Shown here one piece after another: positions 1 through 9,533 of a stretch of 64,000 nt of DNA (the stretch's first letter is position 1; every line of letters starts with the position of its first letter). The DNA is taken from positions 744,001-808,000 of the forward strand of contig NBBA01000004.1 in NCBI GenBank assembly GCA_002794785.1, written 5' to 3'. The stretch comes from Coniferiporia sulphurascens (lineage: Eukaryota > Basidiomycota > Agaricomycetes > Hymenochaetales > Hymenochaetaceae). Both the position numbers and the translations under genes were made by a program. The notes below the pieces were generated by a model that ran no database searches, had not been told where the DNA came from, and saw only the letters and a list, made by a program, of their open reading frames with translations.

Positions 1-961
1 TTAGTCCTCTCAAGCCAACAGAGGGAACTATCCCCTGCCACTACAGCCCGCTCAGCACACTGAGTTTCCCATGCCCTGGCACGTGCTTCAGAACCCACAT
101 CAGCATCAGGTGTTACCCCAACACACTCCGTGGGGAATACTCGGGGCCCGCATTTAAGGGTTTTCCTGCTTCTGGATCCGCAGCGTACCAGAATCTCTGT
201 GTCGCAGAGGGGTGGACCCCAACACTTTTTACAGCCACCAGGGAGTGCCTCTTACTAACCACCTCAAGGGGGCCCGTCCCACCCGAGAGGCCCATGGTGT
301 CCTGTCGCATTTCTGCATCGGATGGTTATTACCGCCACACCATGTGTTATGAGACCCCTATCTCCTTTTAGCAACTAGTGCCATCATCAGAGACCCTTTT
401 GGGAATTTGGGGAGCAGTTTTTGGTATGACATGCCGGTCATCATGGCCTCAATGCAAGTGCATCAATCCTGGAGGATTAGACCCGACTTTCGCTGAACCC
501 GAGGTTTCCCAGTTTTCACCGACTGCTAGTGGGCAGAGGGTTTCCCGACTCCCATGGGAATGTTATCGTTGTGTTCCCCCCCAACTGGCGCACTTTGCAC
601 CTTGCCCCACTGACCGGGCCTGAGGGCATGACCAGCAGACCAGTCGAGGCACCGCACCCCAAGAGGGTGCAGCAGACGTGAGAAGGAATCATCCTCACCA
701 AGTCATCCCCCCAATGCAACGTTAATGATGGGTTGCATACCCTCTGGCGAGCCCTAGAGCCCCTTTCGCATCTTCGAAACCACCGTTACAGTGGCTGGAC
801 GACCAGTGAGCACGCACTCCGGAGAACCGGTGTGCAGTCGGTAGCCTTCTCTCATATCAACCCAGCAGAGTACCAGACCAGAGTATGGGTTGCTGCGACA
901 AACCCCCAGATGACCCCCAGTGAAAACCAGAGATGGTGGCGGTAAGAGGACAAGAAGGATG
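1..961 (-). mobile_element. W element copy 1, inverted 5' part
   Basis: On the reverse strand this is the 5' part of the non-coding W sequence. Its 5' terminus (CATCCTTCTTG) lies at 961 and it runs leftwards off the window. It matches W copy 2 (4283-5243) closely along its length. At 962 the sequence switches to the remaining 3' part of W in forward orientation. The two parts meet in W coordinates near the motif GGACTAA. This layout (5' segment inverted, then 3' segment direct, then LINE tail) is what twin priming during LINE reverse transcription gives. Short ORFs here are not conserved in W copy 3, so I treat the segment as non-coding. The left target-site duplication is outside the window. 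Confidence 0.8.
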
Positions 962-1253
962 AGGAGTAAGTCCTATTGTGTGCTTAAGTTGATTCCCAGA
1001 AACTAGTGGTGCTCTACAATGGAAAGCGGGGTAAGGGGGGGAATGTGTAGGGTAGGGGGGGCACCCAATGGGTGGGGTAGTGCCTATGGCACTGCAACCC
1101 TCACTCGGAATGTCCTCCTGGCGCGGCATGCCCTTCCCAATCCAGCGCGTCATAGAGGACAGCATGTCGGGTATAAGTCCTTTGGTCAGGCATCTATGTC
1201 ACGAGGAAGGTGTACGTGTAGTGGGGCCCCGCAAGGGCACTCTTTAATTCTGG
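962..1253 (+). mobile_element. W element copy 1, direct 3' part
   Basis: This is the 3' part of W in forward orientation. It aligns with 5227-5543 of copy 2 and 33318-33638 of copy 3. Shared landmarks are GCTTAAGTTGATTCC near 985, the GTGTAGGGTAGGGG run near 1044, GGGGTAGTGCCTA near 1074 and the 3' end CCCGCAAGGG...TAATTCTGG at 1228-1253. W stops there and LINE ORF2 sequence begins. The end point matches the other two copies although the LINE sequence that follows differs. Confidence 0.8.
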
Positions 1254-2116
1254 AGAAAGCTCCTCATACACTCGGTCGACCACCCACGCAATGAGCTATC
1301 AGCAGTAGCACAAGTCCTCTGTTGCACGGGTCCCTATGGGGGCTACTGGCTGAGTTTTGACTCAGCCTACTGGAGCAGGCATGGCCTGATTTCACACTGC
1401 AGATGGCACAACCACCCCCCATGGCCTGCGCAGTCGACCACCCACATTTTAGGCGGCTGCAGCACTTTCTGATCATGGATACAATGCGTGTGGCCACCAT
1501 GTGACCCTCTCCCAGCCCACCACTCAGAGTGGGCCGATGAAAACTGCCTCCCGGTTCTACACTGTTGGCTCAAACTAACAGGGCATCTGAACCGCCCTTC
1601 TAACCGCACTGCGGGCGCCATTCGGCTCTCCTTTGCCACGATGGACCTTGACGGTCACCCCACCGATGAGGATATGGACCTGGACCTCCTATGGGATTAC
1701 ATGTGTCATATGCTCGGACCAAGAACCCTGGACTCGGACCCGGCCCTTTTGGAGTTAGCAGGTACACTCCCCCCCTTTCCTTCTGATTAGCGCCAGCCTT
1801 TCGAATTCCTACAAATACGTCTCAACCGGCGCCCTCGCCCTCCCTTTCCAGTTCTAAACTTCTTACTTAACCTGCCCTCACCCGCTTGGTTTGTTCGTAG
1901 TGATATGTATCCCTCCTTCTTGTGTTCTTTCTTCTTCATTTTCTAAATAGGGACTCTTCACACTTTGGCGCCCCCAGGGGAGCAGAGCCCCCGCCCAGTT
2001 TTGTGCAATGCGCAATGACGGGCACCTCCGTTGTTATGTAGTTAGGGCCCCCCCTCTGGGGGGGCAGCTTGTAATTATGTAATACTGCAGGAATAATAAT
2101 TTAAAAAAAAAAAAAA
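1254..2116 (+). mobile_element. LINE-A1 3' portion fused to W copy 1
   Basis: This is the last part of LINE-A1 ORF2 plus the 3' UTR. Broken reading frames encode the Cys/His-rich C-terminal region (GPYGGYWLSFDSAY, HNHPPW) and the clean C-terminal end (residues ending LPPFPSD at 1788). The 3' UTR carries the conserved GATATGTAT motif near 1911, the GC hairpin at about 2048-2065 and the end CTGCAGGAATAATAAT, followed by an A-tail to 2116. The fusion to W lies within ORF2, just after the RNase H region. An in-frame stop at 1471-1473 and further frame breaks make it non-functional. Confidence 0.85.
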
Positions 2117-2309
2117 GGACCAATGAGTGCACAAATTCATGTACTACAGTGGAACGCCGCCTGCTCACTTGCAGCGATTCATTCCCTAATTCCCATCCTT
2201 ACTGATGAACCTTCCCCCCCTCACCTGATTCTGATCCAGGAGCCACTGTGGTATCAAATCGGGCTACAGCCCTCCCTCACTAACCCAGACAGGGAAGCAG
2301 TATTCAACA
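2117..2309 (+). pseudogene. LINE ORF2 N-terminus (APE domain), truncated
   Basis: The fragment starts at the ORF2 ATG (2123) and covers about 62 residues of an APE-type endonuclease. It reads MSAQIHVLQWNAACSL and then LILIQEPLWYQIGLQPSL, where the E of QEP is the usual metal-binding glutamate. It resembles the start of LINE-B ORF2 at 38555. It is cut at about 2309 by the 3' tail of a reverse A2 element. A further piece of the same coding region, in the same orientation and about 0.3 kb further along ORF2, appears at 4250-4282, so some target sequence seems to be lost. Confidence 0.8.
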
Positions 2310-4249
2310 TTTTTTTAAAAATTATTCCTGCAGTATTACATAATTACAAGCTGCCCCCCTGAAGGGGGGCCCTAACTACATAACAACAGAGGCGCCTGTC
2401 ATCGCACAACACACAAAACTGGGTGGGGACCCTGCTCCCCAAAGGGTGCCAAGGTGGGTAGGGTCCCTATTAGTAAAGGAGAAGAGCAGGAGAGGAATAC
2501 ATATTGCTATGACGAGACCAAGTGGGTGAAGGCAGGTAAAGGGGGTAGCTTAGAATAGGGAAGGGAGGGCGAGAGTGCTGGCCGGGACATATGAGGGAGA
2601 GTCCAAAAGGCAGTCACTGAGCAGAGGAAAAGGGGGGGAGCATACCTGAAAGCTCCAAGAGAGCCGGGTCCAGGTCCTGGGGTCGGGGTCCAAGCATACA
2701 ACTCATGTATTCCCAAAGGAGGTCCAAGTCCATATCTTCGTCAGTGGGGTGCCCTTCTAGGTCCATCGCTGCGAAAGCCAGGCAGATGGTAGCAGAGGTG
2801 CGGTCGGATAGGCGGTTCAGGTGCCCAGTCAGTTTCAGCCAATGGCGCAGAACCTGGAGGCGGTCTTCATCGGCCCACTCTGTGTGATGGGTCGGAAGTG
2901 GGTCATGGGGGGGCCAGACCTTATGGATCCATGGCCGGAAGGTGCGGCACCTGCCCAGGACATGGGCGGTGGATTGGGCTGGCCAGGGGGGGTGGTTGTG
3001 CCATCTGCAATGCGATATCAGGCCGTGTCTGCACCAGTAGACTGAGTCGAAGCTCAGCCAGTAGCCCCCATAGGGACCGCCACAGCAGAGGACCTGGGCG
3101 ACTGCCGAGAGCTCTTGGCGGGGGTGGTCGACTGATTGGTTAAGTAACTTCCGCGGTCTGCAGGAGGGGATGCCGTTGACAGCCAAGTACTTGTCAGCTG
3201 TCGAGGCGAGGGGGCAGGTGAGAGAGAGGGACCATTGCTCCATTAGGGTTTTGATAGCGGCCTCCTTCAGCGCAGAGGTAGAGGGGGCAAGGGAGGATGG
3301 GGGGAGATTCATCGCAAACTTGGCCTCGTGGTCGGCCCATTCATTCCCTGGTATATCGGAGTGGCCTGGGCACCATACAAAATGCACGGAGAGATCCGGG
3401 TACGAGTCCAAGAGAGTCTGGACCCCAGCCTTCCATTGATGAAGGAGATGTGCGCCTGGGACTGGCGCCCATGTGCGTATGAGGTGGAGTGCTGTCAGCG
3501 AATCTGACAGAAAGAAGATGTCAGATGCGACAGGCAGAAGCTCCCGGAGGTGGTGTGCCACCCATGTAGGCACAGAGGTGAGTGAGAAGATCTCCACATC
3601 CGTTGCTGTGGCACATGTGGGGGAGGCAAGTCGGCACAATTTTAGGCGTGTGAGGCCCATCATGGTGCAGACAGCAGAACCAGACTTCGTGCCCATGCAG
3701 GAGCCATCGGTGAAGACCTGGAGGTGGGGGAGGGTGCTCAGGGAGTGCGCAGCTTCCATGAATTCCTCACAGGTGTCCTTGCTGACCGGAGTGATAGGAG
3801 AGGCAAATGAAACTCGACCATTCATAAATGCCAGAGGATCCATCCATGGGGGATGAGTGTATGCAGGGACCGGTTGAACCCAAGGGACCCGGACCTGCAG
3901 AGACGTGGAAAAGGGGCGGTTAGTTACTGTTTTATAAAAATGTTTTCTACCGACAGAGTGCAGGGTGCACCATAGGCGCAGAGAATGGAGAGTCTTAGTG
4001 TATTCGAAATAATAAGAAAGGGGGGGAAGGGAACAAAGGAAATTTGTAGAGAAAGGGGAGGCGCCTTTGTAGATGCCGAGAATCCATCTGCATGCCGTGT
4101 TTTGCACAGCCTGCAGGCAGCTTACTAAGGTTTTTTGGCGTCGGCCATGGTACCAAACCGGCGCGCCCCATGTGAGTACTGAGCGGATGCAGGCGATATA
4201 TAGGCGACGTAGGAGAAGGGCCGAGATGCCGTGTTCGGTGTTGCCGAGG
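2310..4249 (-). mobile_element. LINE-A2, 5'-truncated copy
   Basis: This reverse-strand A2 element has its 3' end at 2310 (tail of T's on the + strand, then CTGCAGGAATAAT read on the minus strand) and a 5' truncation at about 4249 inside the RT-to-RNase H spacer. It carries the A-type 3' UTR hairpin near 2356-2376. It lies between two pieces of forward LINE ORF2 (2117-2309 and 4250-4282). I find no matching TSD, and roughly 0.3 kb of the target is missing. Confidence 0.85.
2614..4107 (-). pseudogene. LINE-A2 ORF2 C-terminal part (RNase H and tail domain)
   Basis: An uninterrupted 497-residue frame from the truncated A2 copy. It begins in the connection domain (QNTACRWILGIYKGASPFSTNF) and continues into an RNase H with VFTDGS (first Asp), a glutamate in TDVEIFSL, FLSDSLTAL (third acidic residue) and WCPGHSDIPGNEWAD (His and last Asp). 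It ends with the Cys/His-rich region (HCRWHNHPPWP...HVLGRC) and the natural C-terminus LPPFSSAQ. In the intact protein RNase H would remove RNA from the cDNA hybrid during target-primed reverse transcription. The fragment lacks APE and RT, so it cannot act alone. Confidence 0.88.
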
Positions 4250-4282
4250 GGTCAGAACTCGACTCCACCCAAGAAGAAGATC
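4250..4282 (+). mobile_element. Short LINE ORF2 (APE) remnant
   Basis: About 33 bases matching the APE region that encodes SELDSTQEE (compare STLDSTQEEN in the LINE-B ORF2 on the minus strand near 38020-38050). It lies between the 5' end of a reverse A2 copy and the 5' end of W copy 2, and is probably the continuation of the ORF2 fragment at 2117-2309. Confidence 0.65.
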
Positions 4283-5543
4283 CATCCTTCTTGTCCTCTT
4301 ACCACCACCATCTCTGGTTCTCACTGGGGGTCATCTGGGGGTTCATCGCAGCAACCTGTACTCTGGTCTGGTATACTACTGGGTTGATATGAGAGAAGGC
4401 TACCGACTGCACACCAGTCCTCCAGAGTGCACGCTCGCTGGTCGTCCAGTCACTGTAATGGCGGTTTCGAAGATGCAAAAGGGGCTCTAGGGCTCACCAG
4501 AGGGTATGCAACCCGTCGTTAACATTGCATTGGGGGGATGACTCGGTGAGGATGATTCCTTTTCACATCTGCTGCGCCCTCTTGGGGTGTGGTGCCTTGA
4601 CTGGTCTGCTGGTCGTGCCCTCGGGCCCGGTCAGTGGGGCAAGGCGCAAAGTGCGCCAGTTGGGGGGGAACACAATGATAATGTTTCCATGGGAGTTGGG
4701 AAACCCTCTGCCCACTAGCGGTCGGTGAAAACCGGGAAACCTCGGGCTCGGTGAAAGTCGGGTCTAATCCTCCGGGATTGATGCAGTTGCATTGAGACTG
4801 TGATGACCGGCATGTCATATCAAAAACTGCTCCCCAAATTCCCAAAAGGGTCTCTGATGATGGCACTAGTTGCTAAAAGGAGATAGGGGTCTCATAACAC
4901 ATGGTGTGGCGGTAATAACCATCCGATGCAGAAATGCGACAGGACACCATGGGCCTCTCGGGTGGGACGGGCCCCCTTGAGGTGGTTAGTAAGAGGCACT
5001 CCCTGGTGGCTGTAAAAAGTGTTGGGGTCCACCCCTCTGTGACACAGAGATTCTGGTATGCTGCAGATCCAGAAGCGGGAAAACCCTTAAATGCGGGCCC
5101 CGAGTATTCCCTGCAGAGCGTGTTGGGGTAACACCTGATGCTGATGTGGGTTCTGAAGCGCATGCCAGGGCATGGGAAACTCAGTGTGCTGAGCAGGCCG
5201 TAGTGGCAGGGGATAGTTCCCTCTGTTGGCTTGAGAGGACTAAATCCTCTGTGGGTTCTAATGGGGGTAATTCCCATTTGGGCTTAAGTTGATTCCTTGA
5301 CATGCAGCGGCACTTCACATCACCAATCAGGTACGGGGGGGGCGTGAGTCCAGGCGGCTGGGGGTGGTGGGGTAGTGCCTACGGCACCGTGACCCTCACA
5401 CTACACCTTTGGTGCATCGGGTAGCTCTAATCTCACCTTTAGGCCTGTGCGGCGTGAAGGACAGCAGGAGGGGTTTGTCGGGCCCCATATCCTGAGGAAG
5501 GTGCATGCATATGTTGGGCCCCGCAAGGGCATCCTTTAGTCAG
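4283..5543 (+). mobile_element. W element copy 2 (non-coding, composite retrotransposon)
   Basis: This complete W sequence of 1261 bp starts with CATCCTTCTTG and ends at GCAAGGGCATCCTTTAG. Its first 30 bases resemble the 5' ends of LINE-A and LINE-B (CCTTCTTG..., then ACCACCACCAT). The remaining ~1.2 kb has no LINE match and no ORF conserved between copies. The best-conserved stretch against copy 3 is about 4845-4990 (TCTCTGATGA, GCTAAAAGGAGATAGGG, CTCATAACACATGG, GACAGG.CACCATGGGCCTC). It is followed directly by LINE-A1 ORF2 sequence at 5544. The layout matches what was reported for WEIRD within MINE in Magnaporthe, but I have no sequence comparison to it. Confidence 0.82.
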
Positions 5544-7366
5544 GCCCTCCGCATCCTAGGCAACACCCAACACAGCATCTCGGCCCTTCTCCTCCGCTGC
5601 CTGTACACCTCCTGCATCCGATCAGTCCTGTCATGGGGTGTGCTGGTATGGTACCATGGCCACTGACAAAAAACCTTGGTAAACCGCCTCCAGACCATGC
5701 AAAACACAGCCTGCCAAGTGGATTCTTGGCATCTTTAAGGGCACTTCCCCCCATTCCACAAATTTTCTTTGTTCTGTTCCCCCTCTCTCTTTCTATTTTG
5801 AGTATATAAAGACAACCCATTCCCTGCACCTATGGCGCACCCCTCACTCTATTGGCCGAAAATTATTTAAAAACATCACTAATAGACCTTTTTCACTTTC
5901 TTTGCAGGTCTGAGCCCCCTGGGTTCAACAGGTCCCTGCATACACACATCCCCCATGGACAGACCCCCTGGCTTTCACCAAAGGCCAAGTCAGCTTCACC
6001 ACCCCCATCACACTGGTCAGCTCTGACACGCGCAAACAATTCATGAACATGGCAATGGCCCTAGGCTCCACAACACATGTCCAGGTATTCATGGATGGCT
6101 CCCACATAGACAATAAGTCGGGCTCGGCCATCTGTGCCATGCTGGGCACCACCCGCCTCTGGTCACAACAACTGGAGTCCCCCACCTGCACCACAGCCAT
6201 GGACACCAAGGAGTTCTCCCTCGCCACGGCCCCTGGCTGGGTAGCACACCACCTCCTGGCACAACTGCATGTCGCATCAGACATTCTTTCTATCTGATTC
6301 ACTGACCGCACTCCACCTCCTCTGCTCTTGGGCAGCTGCCCCCGGCGCCCACCTCCTACACATCTGGAAAGCGGGTGTGGAGACACTGCTGGACTTGTAC
6401 CCCCAGCTCACTGTTCATTTCATATGGTGCCCTGGCCACTTGGACATCCCCAGCAATGAATGGGCTGACACAGAAGTGAAACTGGCTACAGAGCTCCCCC
6501 CATCTGACCTCAAACCCTCCACCTCTGCACTAAAAGAAGTCGCCATCCACACCCTTATGGAGTGATGGACACTCTCGCTAGCCCACCCCCTGGCCTCAAC
6601 TGCTGACAAGTATCTGGCAGTCCAGGGCCTCCCCTCACGCCGACCATGAAAGTTGCCCATGCATTCAGTCGACCACCCATGCAACGAGCTATCTGCAGTT
6701 GCACAGGTCCTCTGTCGTGCCGGTCCCTACGGGGGATACTGGCTGAGTTTTGACTCGGCCTACCGATGCAGGCACGGCCTGATTTCGCACTGCAGGTGGC
6801 ACAACCACCCCCCCTGGCCCGTGCAGTCGACCGCCCACATTTTAGGCGGCTGCAGTACCTTCCACCCATGGATACAATGCATGTGGCCACCTCGGGACCC
6901 TCTCCCAACCCACCACACAGAGTGGGCTGACGAAAACTGCCTCCTGGTTTTGCGCCGATGGCTAAAGCTAATGGGGCACCTAAACCACCTCTCAGAATGC
7001 ACCGCAGGTGCCATATGGCTGTCCTTCGCCACTATGGACCTCAACGGACACCCCACCGACGAGGATATGGACCTGGACCTCCTACAGGACTACATGTGTC
7101 ATATGCTTGGACCCTGAACCCAGGACTCAGACCCAGCCCTTTTGGAGCTATCAGGTACGCTCCCTCCCTTTCCACTCGAATAAAAGCCTGCCTTTCAGAT
7201 GCCCACAAGATATGTCTCGGCCAGCGCTCTTGCCCTCCCTTTCCACTTCTAAGCTCCTTACCTTAACCTGCCCTCATCCACGTGGTTGGCCCATAGCGAT
7301 ATGTAGCCCTCCCTCTCGAGCTTTTTCTTACTAAATAGGGGCTCTTCACACTTGGGCACCCCTCAG
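5544..7366 (+). mobile_element. LINE-A1 part fused to W copy 2; left palindrome arm
   Basis: LINE-A1 sequence starts abruptly after the RT motifs (ALRILGNTQH region) and runs through the connection domain, RNase H (VFMDGS near 6085, WCPGHLDIPSNEWAD near 6427-6471), the Cys/His region (6770-6870) and the C-terminus, into the 3' UTR (GATATGTAG near 7298). It stops near 7366, before the 3' hairpin, where the second arm of the palindrome begins. Frames are broken by stops at 6294, 6563 and 6647 (TGA) and by an inserted CAAG-like duplication near 5717. The Asp in VFMDGS is kept. Confidence 0.85.
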
Positions 7367-9043
7367 CTGAGACATATCTTGTGGGCATCCGAAAGGCAGG
7401 CTTTTATTCGAGTGGAAAGGGAGGGAGCGTACCTGATAGCTCCAAAAGGGCTGGGTCTGAGTCCTGGGTTCAGGGTCCAAGCATATGACACATGTAGTCC
7501 TGTAGGAGGTCCAGGTCCATATCCTCGTCGGTGGGGTGTCCGTTGAGGTCCATAGTGGCGAAGGACAGCCATATGGCACCTGCGGTGCATTCTGAGAGGT
7601 GGTTTAGGTGCCCCATTAGCTTTAGCCATCGGCGCAAAACCAGGAGGCAGTTTTCGTCAGCCCACTCTGTGTGGTGGGTTGGGAGAGGGTCCCGAGGTGG
7701 CCACATGCATTGTATCCATGGGTGGAAGGTACTGCAGCCGCCTAAAATGTGGGCGGTCGACTGCACGGGCCAGGGGGGGTGGTTGTGCCACCTGCAGTGC
7801 GAAATCAGGCCGTGCCTGCATCGGTAGGCCGAGTCAAAACTCAGCCAGTATCCCCCGTAGGGACCGGCACGACAGAGGACCTGTGCAACTGCAGATAGCT
7901 CGTTGCATGGGTGGTCGACTGAATGCATGGGCAACTTTCATGGTCGGCGTGAGGGGAGGCCCTGGACTGCCAGATACTTGTCAGCAGTTGAGGCCAGGGG
8001 GTGGGCTAGCGAGAGTGTCCATCACTCCATAAGGGTGTGGATGGCGACTTCTTTTAGTGCAGAGGTGGAGGGTTTGAGGTCAGATGGGGGGAGCTCTGTA
8101 GCCAGTTTCACTTCTGTGTCAGCCCATTCATTGCTGGGGATGTCCAAGTGGCCAGGGCACCATATGAAATGAACAGTGAGCTGGGGGTACAAGTCCAGCA
8201 GTGTCTCCACACCCGCTTTCCAGATGTGTAGGAGGTGGGCGCCGGGGGCAGCTGCCCAAGAGCAGAGGAGGTGGAGTGCGGTCAGTGAATCAGATAGAAA
8301 GAATGTCTGATGCGACATGCAGTTGTGCCAGGAGGTGGTGTGCTACCCAGCCAGGGGCCGTGGCGAGGGAGAACTCCTTGGTGTCCATGGCTGTGGTGCA
8401 GGTGGGGGACTCCAGTTGTTGTGACCAGAGGCGGGTGGTGCCCAGCATGGCACAGATGGCCGAGCCCGACTTATTGTCTATGTGGGAGCCATCCATGAAT
8501 ACCTGGACATGTGTTGTGGAGCCTAGGGCCATTGCCATGTTCATGAATTGTTTGCGCGTGTCAGAGCTGACCAGTGTGATGGGGGTGGTGAAGCTGACTT
8601 GGCCTTTGGTGAAAGCCAGGGGGTCTGTCCATGGGGGATGTGTGTATGCAGGGACCTGTTGAACCCAGGGGGCTCAGACCTGCAAAGAAAGTGAAAAAGG
8701 TCTATTAGTGATGTTTTTAAATAATTTTCGGCCAATAGAGTGAGGGGTGCGCCATAGGTGCAGGGAATGGGTTGTCTTTATATACTCAAAATAGAAAGAG
8801 AGAGGGGGAACAGAACAAAGAAAATTTGTGGAATGGGGGGAAGTGCCCTTAAAGATGCCAAGAATCCACTTGGCAGGCTGTGTTTTGCATGGTCTGGAGG
8901 CGGTTTACCAAGGTTTTTTGTCAGTGGCCATGGTACCATACCAGCACACCCCATGACAGGACTGATCGGATGCAGGAGGTGTACAGGCGGCGGAGGAGAA
9001 GGGCCGAGATGCTGTGTTGGGTGTTGCCTAGGATGCGGAGGGC
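5544..9043. repeat. Large near-perfect palindrome (1675 bp arms, 150 bp spacer)
   Basis: The left arm 5544-7218 and right arm 7369-9043 are reverse complements around a centre at 7293.5, with a 150 bp spacer at 7219-7368. Translations of the arms agree over long stretches (for example 6653-7117 against 7470-7934, and 5925-6386 against 8201-8662). The one difference I found is T at 5599 against a C in the other arm, a CpG transition. Both arms are LINE-A1 and share private errors such as the inserted bases near 5717. The spacer's right border holds a small perfect palindrome, CTCAGCTGAG (7362-7371). The left arm ends where W begins, whereas the right arm continues into LINE sequence. A fold-back assembly error cannot be excluded. 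Confidence 0.9.
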
Positions 9044-9533
9044 GGCAAGGGTGGAGAGCCCCCTGGAGCACATTCGCTCGACATGGGGCTTAAAGGAGAG
9101 GCCTGGGTCCCACCAGATCCCTAACCATCAGAGGGGGATTGAGGGGCGGATCAGTGTGTTCAGGTCGACCTGTACGCCAGCAGTGTCCCAGCCGTCGTAG
9201 CCAGTTCATCGCCAAGGGGGGTGGAAGTGGAGGCACTCCATCTTTGCAGCTTCGATGTTGAGACCAATGGTGCCGAAGAGGGTGTCGAGTTGTTGGTATG
9301 CTTGGGTGAGGGTGCAGCAGTTGTATGCTACTGAGGGGCCTACACATATTAGGAGGTGGTCATCGACGTATGCTAGGGCAGTGGTGCCGGCTTGGTGGAA
9401 GCGCCGGAGAACCACCCCTGCAAAGATCGTTGACAGGATGGGAGATACCAGCGATCCTTGGGGGGTGCCGAAATCGGGTTTGGGGGCGGTAGGGAGGGTG
9501 GTGCCATCGAAGGCGACGGCAACCTGCCGATCC
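7369..9533 (-). mobile_element. LINE-A1 host copy, 3' portion (right palindrome arm)
   Basis: Reverse-strand A1 ORF2 from the RT core (start of the motif B region, near 9500) to the 3' UTR, where it stops at 7369 without its hairpin or tail. It carries the RT motif C (YVDDHL near 9355-9372), motif E and RNase H (8095-8490). The element continues upstream at 11877-13046. Between the two lies a forward LINE-B copy flanked by the TSD AACCTGCCRATCC (9521-9533 and 11877-11889, one G/A difference at a CpG). Confidence 0.85.

Noticed and set aside
4846..4960. TGATGA (box C-like) in the conserved W core, suggesting a C/D snoRNA
   Set aside because: A box D (CTGA) at a suitable distance is seen in copy 3 but not in copies 1 and 2, and no terminal stem was found.
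4519..5277. ORFs of 115 and 134 aa on the minus strand of W copy 2
   Set aside because: The reading frames are not kept in W copy 3, and the first is shorter in copy 1. No start or motif is conserved, so W is treated as non-coding.
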